Shown here in pieces: positions 1-7,643 of a stretch of DNA of 19,816 nt. The stretch is taken from NCBI GenBank assembly GCA_012841485.1, contig DUUU01000379.1, positions 1 through 19,816 on the forward strand, in the 5' to 3' direction. The DNA is from Armatimonadota bacterium (GTDB taxonomy: Bacteria; Armatimonadota; JAAZEB01). Position 1 is the first letter of the stretch. Every line of letters begins with the position of its first letter. Position numbers and translations under genes: made by a program. The notes under the pieces are model-generated. The model ran no database searches. It saw only the letters and a list, made by a program, of their open reading frames with translations, and was not told where the DNA came from.

Positions 1-852
1 AAGCTCCTTGCTCTCGTAGCCGCGCTCCTTGTAGATCCGGTAGACCTTCTTGAAGACGGCAATGCCTGCCCAGCGCTTGTCGGTCTCCGTCAGCTCGATG
101 CCGAGGCCGGCGGCCTGCTCGGCGAACGCCTTTGCGTCCTCCATGCGGCCGAGCATCATGGTGACGACGGAGCGCCACTTGCTGAGGTCCACGCCATTGG
201 CGCGCGCCTCCGCAAGGCCTGCCTTCACCGCCTCGGCGACGGCGACGAGCTGCGCCACCGTGAAGGTGAGCGTCGCGTTCGTCGGAATGCCAAGAGCGGT
301 CAGCCGGCGGATACCCTCCACGCCTTCCTTGGTACCGGGCATCTTCACCATGACGTTCTTCGCCATGCTGTTCAGCTCGACACCCTGCTTGACCATGGCA
401 TCGGTGTCCTGAAGGATGCGCGGATCGACCTGGCCGGAGAGGTAGCCCTCTTTGTAGCCGGAGGCCTCGAAGATCGGCTGGAACATCGCCGCGCCGCGCC
501 GAACGACTTCCTTGTAGGTAGCCCAGAAGAGCTCCGGCGTGGTGACCTCGGGGTGCTCCTTGATGTACTTCTCGGTCCAGTTGTCCCAGCCGGCCTGGTC
601 GCCTTTGACGACGGCGAGCGAGAGCGGCGGGTTGGTGGTGATGCCGCGCAGCACGCTGGCCGCCGGGTCATCGAAGCGGTACATGCGCGAGAGCTGCGTG
701 CGCAGGGCCTCTGCGGTGCTCGGGCAGCACGCCTTGCCGACCATCTCCTCGAGCCAGGCGGAAAAGATGAGAGGCGATGAATCCCACCAGATCTCGCTAC
801 CGGTCGCCGCCAGACGCTCCACGGCGCTGGCTGGCACATTCTTCATTGCCAT
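1..852 (-). CDS. Transaldolase-family protein, 3' end beyond window
   Basis: The frame stays open from an ATG at 852 to the window edge, giving 284 residues without a stop, so the C-terminus is missing. Transaldolases move a dihydroxyacetone unit between sugar phosphates in the pentose phosphate pathway, in the cytoplasm. The family signature is visible: WWDSSP near residue 22, GITTNPPLS near residue 70, and the active-site strand VMVKMPGTKEG with the probable Schiff-base lysine at K170, followed by GIPTNATLTFTVAQ (about 188-201). It resembles the long transaldolase branch rather than the ~220-residue MipB/TalC type. ATG 852 is preferred over the in-frame ATG at 846 because AAAGGA lies about nine bases upstream of it. 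It lies downstream of, and on the same strand as, the DUF6259-like gene, but the 227-bp gap holds a strong inverted repeat, so cotranscription is doubtful. Substrate specificity cannot be read from the sequence. Confidence 0.88.
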   Translation of the reverse strand, partial: MAMKNVPASAVERLAATGSEIWWDSSPLIFSAWLEEMVGKACCPSTAEALRTQLSRMYRFDDPAASVLRGITTNPPLSLAVVKGDQAGWDNWTEKYIKEHPEVTTPELFWATYKEVVRRGAAMFQPIFEASGYKEGYLSGQVDPRILQDTDAMVKQGVELNSMAKNVMVKMPGTKEGVEGIRRLTALGIPTNATLTFTVAQLVAVAEAVKAGLAEARANGVDLSKWRSVVTMMLGRMEDAKAFAEQAAGLGIELTETDKRWAGIAVFKKVYRIYKERGYESKEL

Positions 853-923
853 CGGATGGTGTCCTTTCTCTGCTCCACTCAATCAAGTGCTTCAACCTTC
901 GCGCGTTCTCAACGCCAAAGGAA

Positions 924-969
924 GCATACCTAGCGAGCGCCCGCAACCCCGGATGCTCGCTAGGTATGC
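924..969 (-). terminator. Perfect 15-bp inverted repeat, probable terminator or operator
   Basis: Arms GCATACCTAGCGAGC (924-938) and GCTCGCTAGGTATGC (955-969) are perfectly complementary around a 16-nt loop. Read on the minus strand it lies about 110 bases after the stop of the DUF6259-like gene and is followed by TTCCTTT, a weak U-tract. This fits an intrinsic terminator for that gene. The lack of a continuous T run leaves open a protein-binding site or a structured leader of the transaldolase gene, which starts about 70 bases further on. Confidence 0.55.
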
Positions 970-1079
970 CGGCTGCCAGACACACATACTTGCTTCCACG
1001 TTCGCCGCGCCGGCCCTGTTTCCCTTTCGCGTATCACTTTGCCCCTTGGCCGGCGCAGCGTTCCTCTCGCGCTCGCGGC

Positions 1080-4000
1080 CTACTTCACCGGGCGGGCGAT
1101 CAGGGTCAGCAGGCCACGTGTCGGCAGCGTCTCCTTGCGGTGTAGGCGCGGGCCAACGACGCGCATGCCCTCCTTGGCACCCAGGGGCTTGATGACCGCG
1201 GCCTTGCCCAGCCGGTGGCGCGCGAAGTCAATCTCCCAGGTGAAGCTCTGCGCCTCCGTCGAGAGGTTGGTGAGGAAGAAAGCGACCGAGCCATCCACGG
1301 CGCGCCAGGCAACCGCCTGCACGGCAGGCATGGTATCCACGACCGTATGAGGCCCCCAGATCGTCTTGCCCGTAATCTCCGGCACGGGCGTCACGATGGC
1401 GGGCGGCTTCAGCATCTCGCCCTCGGCCAGGTAGGGGATGCACCGGGCGCGAGTCTGCGCCAGAAGGCGCAGGTACTCCGCCTCGGGGCGATACTTCGGC
1501 TCGAGGATGATGTTGCCCAGCCAGGCAAGCTGCCCGCCCCAGAGGAACTGGGTGGCGAACTCGATTGCTGCGCCGTTTCGGTCGTCCAGCGCGGCGCGAT
1601 TCGTCTGGCGCCCGAAGGGATAGGTGTAGCCCCCGTACACCACGCCATACATCGGCACCAGGTCGCCCAGAGGAGGCGTCCAGGTGAGGTGGCCCTCCAG
1701 GAGGTCGGTCCACGGCTCGGAGTTGTTCTCGCTGGTCAGGAATGCCGTGGGGTGCGTGCGCGCCAGCTCCGCCCGGATATCGCCCAGCAGCTTGCGGTAG
1801 CCACTCCACCAGTGATAGCCACCGCCGAGGGGGTGCCCGTGCGTCGGGTTATAGCAGAGCGCGGGCCGCGCCGCGGTGATCTGGTCCAGATAGACGCCCG
1901 AGACGCCCTCATCGCGCACCAGGCGCAGGACCGTCTCCTTCATCTTCTGCTGCCACAGCGGCGTCGTCGGGCACATCGGCGCAAGCTTCTGCTTGCTTCC
2001 GTACTCCTCCACATAGTTCTCGCCATCGGCGCGGATCGCCGCCGACGGTTTTGCCGCCGGCCAATCGGCCGTGTCGACATCCCATAGCCGCCCATTGATG
2101 TAGGGCATCACCGCGATACCCCGCGCCTTCAGCTCCGCCACGCCTTCCCGGAAGCCAGGCTTGGTCGGGAAATAGTGCGGGTAGTCGTCATCGAACGGGA
2201 TCTGGTGCCAGTTGTACCAGTGAACGCCCATCGGGACGTTGAAGAACTCGTGGAACTGCTTCACCTGGGGCACGACCGTCTCGGGACCGCCGGAGGCCAG
2301 CATCCAGAGCGCGAGCGGCCGGATAGCGGTGCCCACGTCCTTCCGCTTCGCCAGGAGCCCCTTGCTCAGCCAGGGCGTGCTCTCCGCGAAGCGGCGATAG
2401 ATCCGGCTCCCCTCATACCAGTCGCCCGTGTAGGTGCCCACGACGGCGTCGTAAGGCGCCGTCCACCCCTGGCCCGGCTTCCCCATATCCGGCACGTAGT
2501 GGGTCACCCTCCACGCCAGGTTGCCACCCGCTGCATCATGGAGCGTCTCCATAGTGAAACACTTGCTGTAGGCGCGCGGGTCGTGCACCCCCAGGTAGAG
2601 GCCGGAATTGCCATGATAGAGGAGCGCGTACTGCATCGTCCAGCCGGCACTCGGATAGTTGATGGAGTGCCGGGAGAGAGTCACGGTCGGATTGGGGAAG
2701 GCCTGGCCCCAGCTTCGAGGCACCGCGGCGGTATCGCGCTCCGGGTGCTCGCGGCTGCCCATGCCGGAGAGCACGGGGAAGTCCACTTCCCAAAGCGCGC
2801 GCTCCCCCTCCGGTTTCGCCGCGGATAAGCGCCAGCGCGAAAGTCCGGTCCCCGCATCCAACGTGATGCTCGCCGTCGGGTTGAGCTCGCCGGGCCAGGA
2901 GAGACGGAGCACCAATCGGCGCGGCATGCCGGCGCGGTCCACCGTGATCGACGCAGGCCCCCCGGAGAGCGTGTCGAGCGTCTTCCCATCCGGCTGCTTG
3001 ACGCGGGCCTGCCAGATGGCGGGAGGCGTGCTCAGGCTGTCGAGGAACTCATGCCGGGTGGGACCATGATAGAGGCTGCAAAGTGCCCATCCCGTCGCCT
3101 CTCGGCGAAAGCCGATTGCCAGCACGCCATCGGTGGCAACCTTCACCTCCGGCAGCTCCTCAATCGCGACCCGCGCGCCACTCCGGGCCGGGGCCACCTT
3201 TCTGGCCTCAATTCTGGCCAGGAGTTGGAGGGCGCTGCCCAGGGAGTCGAGGCTGCGGGCGGAGCGAGCAGCATACTGCAGGAGCCAGCGCCCGGCGGCA
3301 TCCTCTGGCTTCACTTGGGCGCCAGCCCGCGCCAGGCGCGCCTCAAGCGCGGGAACTCGGATCGAGGCGGTTGCCTGGCCGCTGCGCATCCAGGGCATCA
3401 CCGTCTCCGCGAGCGCCTGGGGCGTCGCCCCGGAAGGCCCCGCGTAGATCGACGCGGCAAACGAGCGGGAAGCGGTATCCCAGTTGTAGATCCACGGCCC
3501 GTGGAGGTAGCGCCCGTAATCGCTCAGGCCGTCGTAGACAAGCTGGTGCCCGGCGGAGAGAGCGAACGTGACGCGGTCGTTGAGGAGGGCACCCCAGCCG
3601 CGAGAGGACGTGCTCTTCTTCGTGTTGGTGAACTCCACCACGCGCGGCTCCTCATCCTTTGGCTCGGCCAGCGCGAAGCGGGTGAAGAAGTCGTGCTTGA
3701 AATGCCACTCCAGGAAGTGGAGCTCGTCCCAGATCGCGATCTTCTCCTGGGTGATATCCGCCTCCACCCGGAAGATCGGAAGACCGGCATAGTAGATGTA
3801 GCGGTAAGTCGCCGCCGTGCCCGCCTCCGGGGCCTTGCCTTCCCCATCCAGGTAGCGCGCGCGCACCCGAACCACCGCCTGCACCGGCCCGGCGGATTCC
3901 ACCGTGACCTCCGGCTGCGGGTCGTTGCGCAGGAAGTAGCCGCGGTTGAGCGCGCGGCTATGCACCCGGTCGTTCAGCTGGAACTCCTGGAAGGCGCCCC

Positions 4001-4478
4001 CATCCGGCAAGAAGGTGATCGAGGTAGGAAACCCCCCGTTCTTCTTCGAGTGGACCACGCGCAGGAGCCCGGTCTCAACCGTCACCGTCTCCGGCGTCTC
4101 ACTCACAGTGACTCCGCCGGCGGTCGCCTCTTTCTTCGCAGGCTCTACCGTCAGCCGGAAGGTGCGCTCCCCCTCGCTTCCTTGAGGCGCGATCCAGGAA
4201 CAGGCCACCTTGCCCTGCCGCGCGTCCCACTGAGCGGGGATCTCCACGGCGCCCTCATGAACGCGGAGCCGATATCCCGCCGCATTGCCGGTGAGGCCAA
4301 GAGCACGTAGGAGCGGCGCCGACGGACCGGCGAGCGTGACCGGCGTCGCGACCTTGGCGGATCCGGGAGTTGCCAGACGCACCTCGAACTGGGCAGGCGC
4401 CGCCCCCGCGGCGCGGCAAGCCACACTGGCGAGGAGCAGACAGCTAGCGATGGTGAATAGGCGAGTGATCAATCCCAT
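1080..4478 (-). CDS. Exported DUF6259-like glycoside hydrolase-type protein
   Basis: This 1132-residue protein begins with a Sec signal peptide (MGLITRLFTIASCLLLASVA, then AAGAAPA as likely cleavage region), so it acts outside the cytoplasmic membrane. The first ~600 residues look like beta-rich domains. The C-terminal part resembles a TIM-barrel hydrolase of the DUF6259 type: HWYNWHQIPFDDDYPHYFP (from about 753), PYINGRLWD (about 792), GVYLDQI with Asp865, and TSENNSEPW with Glu917. Asp865 and Glu917 sit at barrel strand ends and are my candidates for the catalytic carboxylates. About 110 C-terminal residues form a probable beta-sandwich cap. ATG 4478 is chosen because AGGAAGG lies eight bases upstream; in-frame ATGs at 4496 and 4511 would place extra residues before the signal peptide. 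Family assignment is by recognition of motif order. The polysaccharide substrate is unknown. Confidence 0.75.
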   Translation of the reverse strand: MGLITRLFTIASCLLLASVACRAAGAAPAQFEVRLATPGSAKVATPVTLAGPSAPLLRALGLTGNAAGYRLRVHEGAVEIPAQWDARQGKVACSWIAPQGSEGERTFRLTVEPAKKEATAGGVTVSETPETVTVETGLLRVVHSKKNGGFPTSITFLPDGGAFQEFQLNDRVHSRALNRGYFLRNDPQPEVTVESAGPVQAVVRVRARYLDGEGKAPEAGTAATYRYIYYAGLPIFRVEADITQEKIAIWDELHFLEWHFKHDFFTRFALAEPKDEEPRVVEFTNTKKSTSSRGWGALLNDRVTFALSAGHQLVYDGLSDYGRYLHGPWIYNWDTASRSFAASIYAGPSGATPQALAETVMPWMRSGQATASIRVPALEARLARAGAQVKPEDAAGRWLLQYAARSARSLDSLGSALQLLARIEARKVAPARSGARVAIEELPEVKVATDGVLAIGFRREATGWALCSLYHGPTRHEFLDSLSTPPAIWQARVKQPDGKTLDTLSGGPASITVDRAGMPRRLVLRLSWPGELNPTASITLDAGTGLSRWRLSAAKPEGERALWEVDFPVLSGMGSREHPERDTAAVPRSWGQAFPNPTVTLSRHSINYPSAGWTMQYALLYHGNSGLYLGVHDPRAYSKCFTMETLHDAAGGNLAWRVTHYVPDMGKPGQGWTAPYDAVVGTYTGDWYEGSRIYRRFAESTPWLSKGLLAKRKDVGTAIRPLALWMLASGGPETVVPQVKQFHEFFNVPMGVHWYNWHQIPFDDDYPHYFPTKPGFREGVAELKARGIAVMPYINGRLWDVDTADWPAAKPSAAIRADGENYVEEYGSKQKLAPMCPTTPLWQQKMKETVLRLVRDEGVSGVYLDQITAARPALCYNPTHGHPLGGGYHWWSGYRKLLGDIRAELARTHPTAFLTSENNSEPWTDLLEGHLTWTPPLGDLVPMYGVVYGGYTYPFGRQTNRAALDDRNGAAIEFATQFLWGGQLAWLGNIILEPKYRPEAEYLRLLAQTRARCIPYLAEGEMLKPPAIVTPVPEITGKTIWGPHTVVDTMPAVQAVAWRAVDGSVAFFLTNLSTEAQSFTWEIDFARHRLGKAAVIKPLGAKEGMRVVGPRLHRKETLPTRGLLTLIARPVK

Positions 4479-4581
4479 AGAAACTACCTTCCTCATGCGG
4501 CACTCCGGCACGGTGCCCTCCTGCTATGTATGAGGTTGGCCGTTGGCACCCGCACATCCTGCCACGCCGAGAGCGCCTGCC

Positions 4582-4604
4582 TTGCCGGTGGGGGCAACCG
4601 GCAA
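4582..4604. repeat. 8-bp inverted repeat in divergent intergenic region
   Basis: TTGCCGGT (4582-4589) and ACCGGCAA (4597-4604) are perfectly complementary around a 7-nt spacer. The element lies in the 260-bp gap between the divergent DUF6259-like and kinase genes, about 47 bases upstream of the kinase -35 box. A second short palindrome, GGCAC-G-GTGCC, sits at 4507-4517 close to the DUF6259-like start. Either could be a regulator binding site. No T-run follows, so a terminator is unlikely, and no regulator gene is adjacent. Confidence 0.35.
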
Positions 4605-4650
4605 CCGCCCGGGTCCTGCTTGCGCCTGGGCGCTTGCCCCGCGCTTCCTC

Positions 4651-4680
4651 TTGGCCAAATGCGGCCCGGCGTTGTATAAT
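4651..4680 (+). promoter_or_regulatory. Sigma-70-like promoter of kinase-deaminase pair
   Basis: TTGGCC (4651-4656) and a perfect TATAAT (4675-4680) are separated by 18 bases. The expected transcription start is near 4687, giving a leader of about 50 nt before the kinase start at 4739. Confidence 0.7.
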
Positions 4681-4738
4681 CAGGCAGTGTTGGATCCGGC
4701 GCGGCAGTGCCCGCGCCGTCTGGTAGGGAGAAGCGACG

Positions 4739-5314
4739 ATGATCTCTGTGGTGGCCGTGGTCGGCATGTGTGGCTCGGGGAAATCGGAAGTGGCGGCACG
4801 CCTGGAGGCGAAGGGCCTGCCACGGGTTCACTTCGGCAGCATCACCATCGAGGAAGTGCGCCGGCGTGGCCTTCCGGTGAACGAGGCAAACGAACGCCGG
4901 GTGCGCGAAGAGCTGCGGGAGCGCTACGGCATGGAGGCCTACGCGGTCCTCTCGCTGCCCAAGATCCGCGGCTACGTGGAAGAGGGCCGAACCGTCCTCA
5001 TCGATGGGCTGTATAGCTACGCGGAGCTCAAGGTGCTGGAGCGCGAGTTTCCCGGCCAGCTCTTCGTGCTGGCGGTCTTTGCAAGCAAGCGCCTGCGCTA
5101 TGCCCGACTGGGCGAGCGACCGGTGCGTCCCCTGACCCCGGAGGAAGCCGCCGAGCGCGACCGGACAGAGATCGAAAACCTGGAGAAAGCGCCCCCCATC
5201 GCCCTCGCCGATGTCACCCTCGTCAACGATGGCACGCGTGAGGAGCTGCTGGCGGCAACCGATCAGATCATTGACCCGTTGATTGCCGCCGGCGAGATCC
5301 GGGTGTTGGCCTGA
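4739..5314 (+). CDS. UPF0200-like P-loop nucleotide kinase
   Basis: This 191-residue cytoplasmic protein opens with a Walker A loop, VVGMCGSGKSE (residues 7-17, Lys15), directly after the first beta strand. It continues with HFGSITIEEVRRRGLPVNEA, RTVLIDGLYS as a Walker B-like strand (about 84-93), and a lid-like RDRTEIENLEK. The last third carries IALADVTLVNDGTREEL, typical of dephospho-CoA kinase-like and archaeal UPF0200 proteins. The expected chemistry is ATP-dependent phosphorylation of a small nucleotide-like substrate, but the substrate is not established for this family. GGGAG lies eight bases upstream of the ATG. The dCMP deaminase follows 60 bases later on the same strand, which suggests a role in pyrimidine deoxynucleotide metabolism. 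An alternative reading is a divergent dephospho-CoA or adenylate kinase. Confidence 0.8.
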   Translation: MISVVAVVGMCGSGKSEVAARLEAKGLPRVHFGSITIEEVRRRGLPVNEANERRVREELRERYGMEAYAVLSLPKIRGYVEEGRTVLIDGLYSYAELKVLEREFPGQLFVLAVFASKRLRYARLGERPVRPLTPEEAAERDRTEIENLEKAPPIALADVTLVNDGTREELLAATDQIIDPLIAAGEIRVLA

Positions 5315-5374
5315 AGCATGGAGTTCTTGGAGCTCCATCCTTCCACGTTTCCACACTTCCACAAGGAGGACTGA

Positions 5375-5815
5375 GTGGCTGAGCGAAAACGTGCCGACTG
5401 GCATACCTACTTCATGGATATCGCGGAGGTTGTTGCCACCCGCTCGACGTGCCCGCGCAAGCACGTCGGCGCCGTGATTGTGCGCGACCGAACGATTCTC
5501 TCCACCGGCTATAACGGCAGTGTCCGGGGCCTTCCCCACTGTGACGAGGTCGGCTGCGATATCGTCGATGGGCACTGCGTGCGTACGGTGCATGCCGAGG
5601 CAAACGCCATCATCCAGGCCGCGCGCAACGGCGTGGAGATTGCTGGCGCGGAGCTGTACACGACGGCCAGTCCCTGCTGGAACTGCTTCAAGCTGATCGC
5701 CAACTCGGGCATCGCCCGGGTCTACTTCGGCGAGTTCTACCGCGACGACCGTTGCATTCAACTCGCGGACGCCGCTGGCATCGAGGTGGTGGATCTCTCC
5801 AGAAGCAGCCGCTGA
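5375..5815 (+). CDS. Deoxycytidylate (dCMP) deaminase
   Basis: The 146-residue protein matches the zinc-dependent dCMP deaminase family, which converts dCMP to dUMP and so feeds thymidylate synthesis. The zinc and catalytic site is complete: HAEANAI (His73 as ligand, Glu75 as proton shuttle) and PCWNC (Cys101 and Cys104). Upstream are CPRKHVGAVIV, GYNGSVRGLPHC and a second Cys/His-rich stretch (CDEVGCDIVDGHC, 56-68), as in ComEB-type enzymes with an extra structural zinc. The GTG start at 5375 is preceded by AAGGAGGA five bases away, and no in-frame ATG precedes the conserved core. It lies 60 bases after the P-loop kinase and probably shares its promoter. The next gene is convergent. Length is normal for the bacterial family. 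Confidence 0.93.
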   Translation: MAERKRADWHTYFMDIAEVVATRSTCPRKHVGAVIVRDRTILSTGYNGSVRGLPHCDEVGCDIVDGHCVRTVHAEANAIIQAARNGVEIAGAELYTTASPCWNCFKLIANSGIARVYFGEFYRDDRCIQLADAAGIEVVDLSRSSR

Positions 5816-5870
5816 CGCGAAGGATCCGGGGCGCCATGCCGCCATGTTGGGGAGAGCCGGCGGGTATCGC

Positions 5871-7643
5871 CTATTTGCCCCCCATACCCGTGAGCGTGAC
5901 GCCCTGGATGAAGTAGCGCTGGGCCAGGAAGAAGATCACCACGACGGGCAGCGTCATCAAGGTGCTGGCGGCCATCATCATGCCCCATTCGCCCCCATGC
6001 TCACTGCGGAACTGGAAGAGCCCCAACGCGAGCGGCGATAGCTCCTGGCGCCCAATATAGATGAGCGGACCCATGAACTCGTTCCAGGTGCTCATGAAGG
6101 TGAATATCGCCACCGTCGCGAGCGCCGGGCGCACCAGCGGGAACAGAATCCGCCAGTAGATGCCGAAGAAGCCGCAGCCATCGATCTTCGCGGCATCCTC
6201 CAGGTCGGTTGGGATGCTGAGGAAGAACTGGCGCAGCAGAAAGATGAAGAACGCGCTCCCAAACCAGGCGCCCACCCACAGCGGCTTGAGGGTATCATAC
6301 CACCCCAGGCTCTTGAAGATGAGGAAGACGGGGATCATCGTCACCTGACCCGGCAGCATCATCGTCGCCAGCAGGATGGCAAAGAGGATGTCGCGCCCGT
6401 AGAAGCGGAGCCTGGCGAAGGCATAGGCGACCAGGCTGCACGCCAGCACCTGCCCCAGGATGTTGAGGATCACCAGGTAGACGCTGTTCCCCACGTAGCG
6501 CCAGAAGGGGATGTACTGCAACGCCCGCCGGTAGTTGAGCGAGTATTTCGCGTAGGCCGCCAGCAGGGGCGGGGTGTGCTCGATGCGCAGGCGCAGCCGG
6601 ATCTCGTTCGCGGCGAGGGACGAGGCTCGCGCGCGTGAATCCGGACGCAACACCACCACAGGCTTCGTGCGGTCGTCTGGCTCGGAGAAGCGCCACACCA
6701 GGTCGCGCCAGGAAGAGCGTTCTAGCCAGAAGGCCTCCTCGGAGTGGTAGACGGAGTCCGGCGTCTCGACGGTCAGAAAGACGCGGTGCCACGAGTCGTC
6801 CGAGCGCAGTCCCAGCGTGATGGAGTCCACCCATTCCGCCAGCGTACCCCGCGCAGTGGACCCGGATCGATAGAGAGAGCGCTCCAGGAGAACCGGGCCG
6901 GCGCTTAAGTCGTAGCGTAGCAGCTGCCCCGACTCGATCTCGACCGTCACCCGCCCACCCAGTTCCGCTGTTCCCGAGACCACCCGCCACCGGCCACTCT
7001 CGAGGGAGGAATCGATCCGGTCGTGGCGCGCGTCGCGCAGGCTCAGCTCGCCCACGGCGCAGACGCGCGATGCCCCGGTGGCCGCTTTGCGCAGGCGCCC
7101 GGCATCCACGTTCGCGGCGATGAACGCCTTCAGATGCTCCGGCTCTTGCGCCACCTCCTCGGGCAGAATGCGCGACAACTCGTCCCACACGCCGTTGCGC
7201 AGGGCGCGCTCCCAGGCAGGATCCGTCACCACGTCAGCCGCCGGCAGCGCTTCGGGGTGGAGGCTGCAGGCGCTGGCGAGGCAGGCATCCAGCGACCGGG
7301 CAATCGCGTCGTGGTGCTCGCGCCAGGTCTCCGGGGCCATTCCCGCAGGGCGCTTCATCTCGTCGTAGTAATCGGGGTCCACGAAGGGAGAGCGCAAGGA
7401 GTGGTGAGGCACACGCGGCAGCCACCGGGGCGGGAAGGCAGCGATCTCACGCTCATCCTTGAATGAGGTCGTGACCAGCCAGACGAAGGGGAACGCGAAG
7501 AGGGCGCACCCGACGAGCAGCACGAAGTGGATACCTGCCTGCCGCATCCACTCGCGCCGGCGCCTGCGCGCCTGTACCGGGCTTACCGGCTCGCACCGCA
7601 AGCCTGGCCGCCCCTTCCCCTCGCCTCTACTTCTCCCCCTCAT
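5871..7643 (-). CDS. MalG-type sugar ABC permease with large extracytoplasmic insertion
   Basis: This 590-residue CUT1 permease pairs with the fusion gene just upstream. A basic N-terminus leads into the first membrane segment (about 37-60, ending in VWLVTTSFKDE). The C-terminal ~210 residues form the usual MalG core, starting at PFWRYVGNSVY, with the ATPase-contacting EAA loop DLEDAAKIDGCGFFGIYWRI (about 480-499). Ordinary members are ~280 residues. Here residues about 77-368 are inserted in the first external loop, between FPPRW and the SLNYRRAL segment. The insert has a helical first part and a later part with alternating beta-like patches (for example DSWHRVFLTVETP, EEAFWLERSSWRDLVWRF), possibly a sugar-binding jelly roll. 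ATG 7643 overlaps the upstream gene by 17 bases, indicating translational coupling; a TTG at 7664 is the alternative. No ATPase gene is adjacent. Confidence 0.9.
   Translation of the reverse strand: MRGRSRGEGKGRPGLRCEPVSPVQARRRRREWMRQAGIHFVLLVGCALFAFPFVWLVTTSFKDEREIAAFPPRWLPRVPHHSLRSPFVDPDYYDEMKRPAGMAPETWREHHDAIARSLDACLASACSLHPEALPAADVVTDPAWERALRNGVWDELSRILPEEVAQEPEHLKAFIAANVDAGRLRKAATGASRVCAVGELSLRDARHDRIDSSLESGRWRVVSGTAELGGRVTVEIESGQLLRYDLSAGPVLLERSLYRSGSTARGTLAEWVDSITLGLRSDDSWHRVFLTVETPDSVYHSEEAFWLERSSWRDLVWRFSEPDDRTKPVVVLRPDSRARASSLAANEIRLRLRIEHTPPLLAAYAKYSLNYRRALQYIPFWRYVGNSVYLVILNILGQVLACSLVAYAFARLRFYGRDILFAILLATMMLPGQVTMIPVFLIFKSLGWYDTLKPLWVGAWFGSAFFIFLLRQFFLSIPTDLEDAAKIDGCGFFGIYWRILFPLVRPALATVAIFTFMSTWNEFMGPLIYIGRQELSPLALGLFQFRSEHGGEWGMMMAASTLMTLPVVVIFFLAQRYFIQGVTLTGMGGK

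Noticed and set aside
3051..4310. 419-residue plus-strand frame inside the exported hydrolase gene
   Set aside because: It is an antisense shadow of a gene with a clear signal peptide and motifs. The same applies to the 290-residue frame at 1215-2087.
4493..5845. 450-residue minus-strand frame opposite the kinase and dCMP deaminase
   Set aside because: Both plus-strand genes have complete catalytic motifs and ribosome binding sites. The antisense frame shows no domain and is an effect of GC-rich third codon positions.
5861..5890. CGGGTAT/ATACCCG inverted repeat between dCMP deaminase and the convergent permease
   Set aside because: A 7-bp stem with a 16-nt loop and no T-run, lying partly inside the permease coding end. 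This is too weak to call a terminator.
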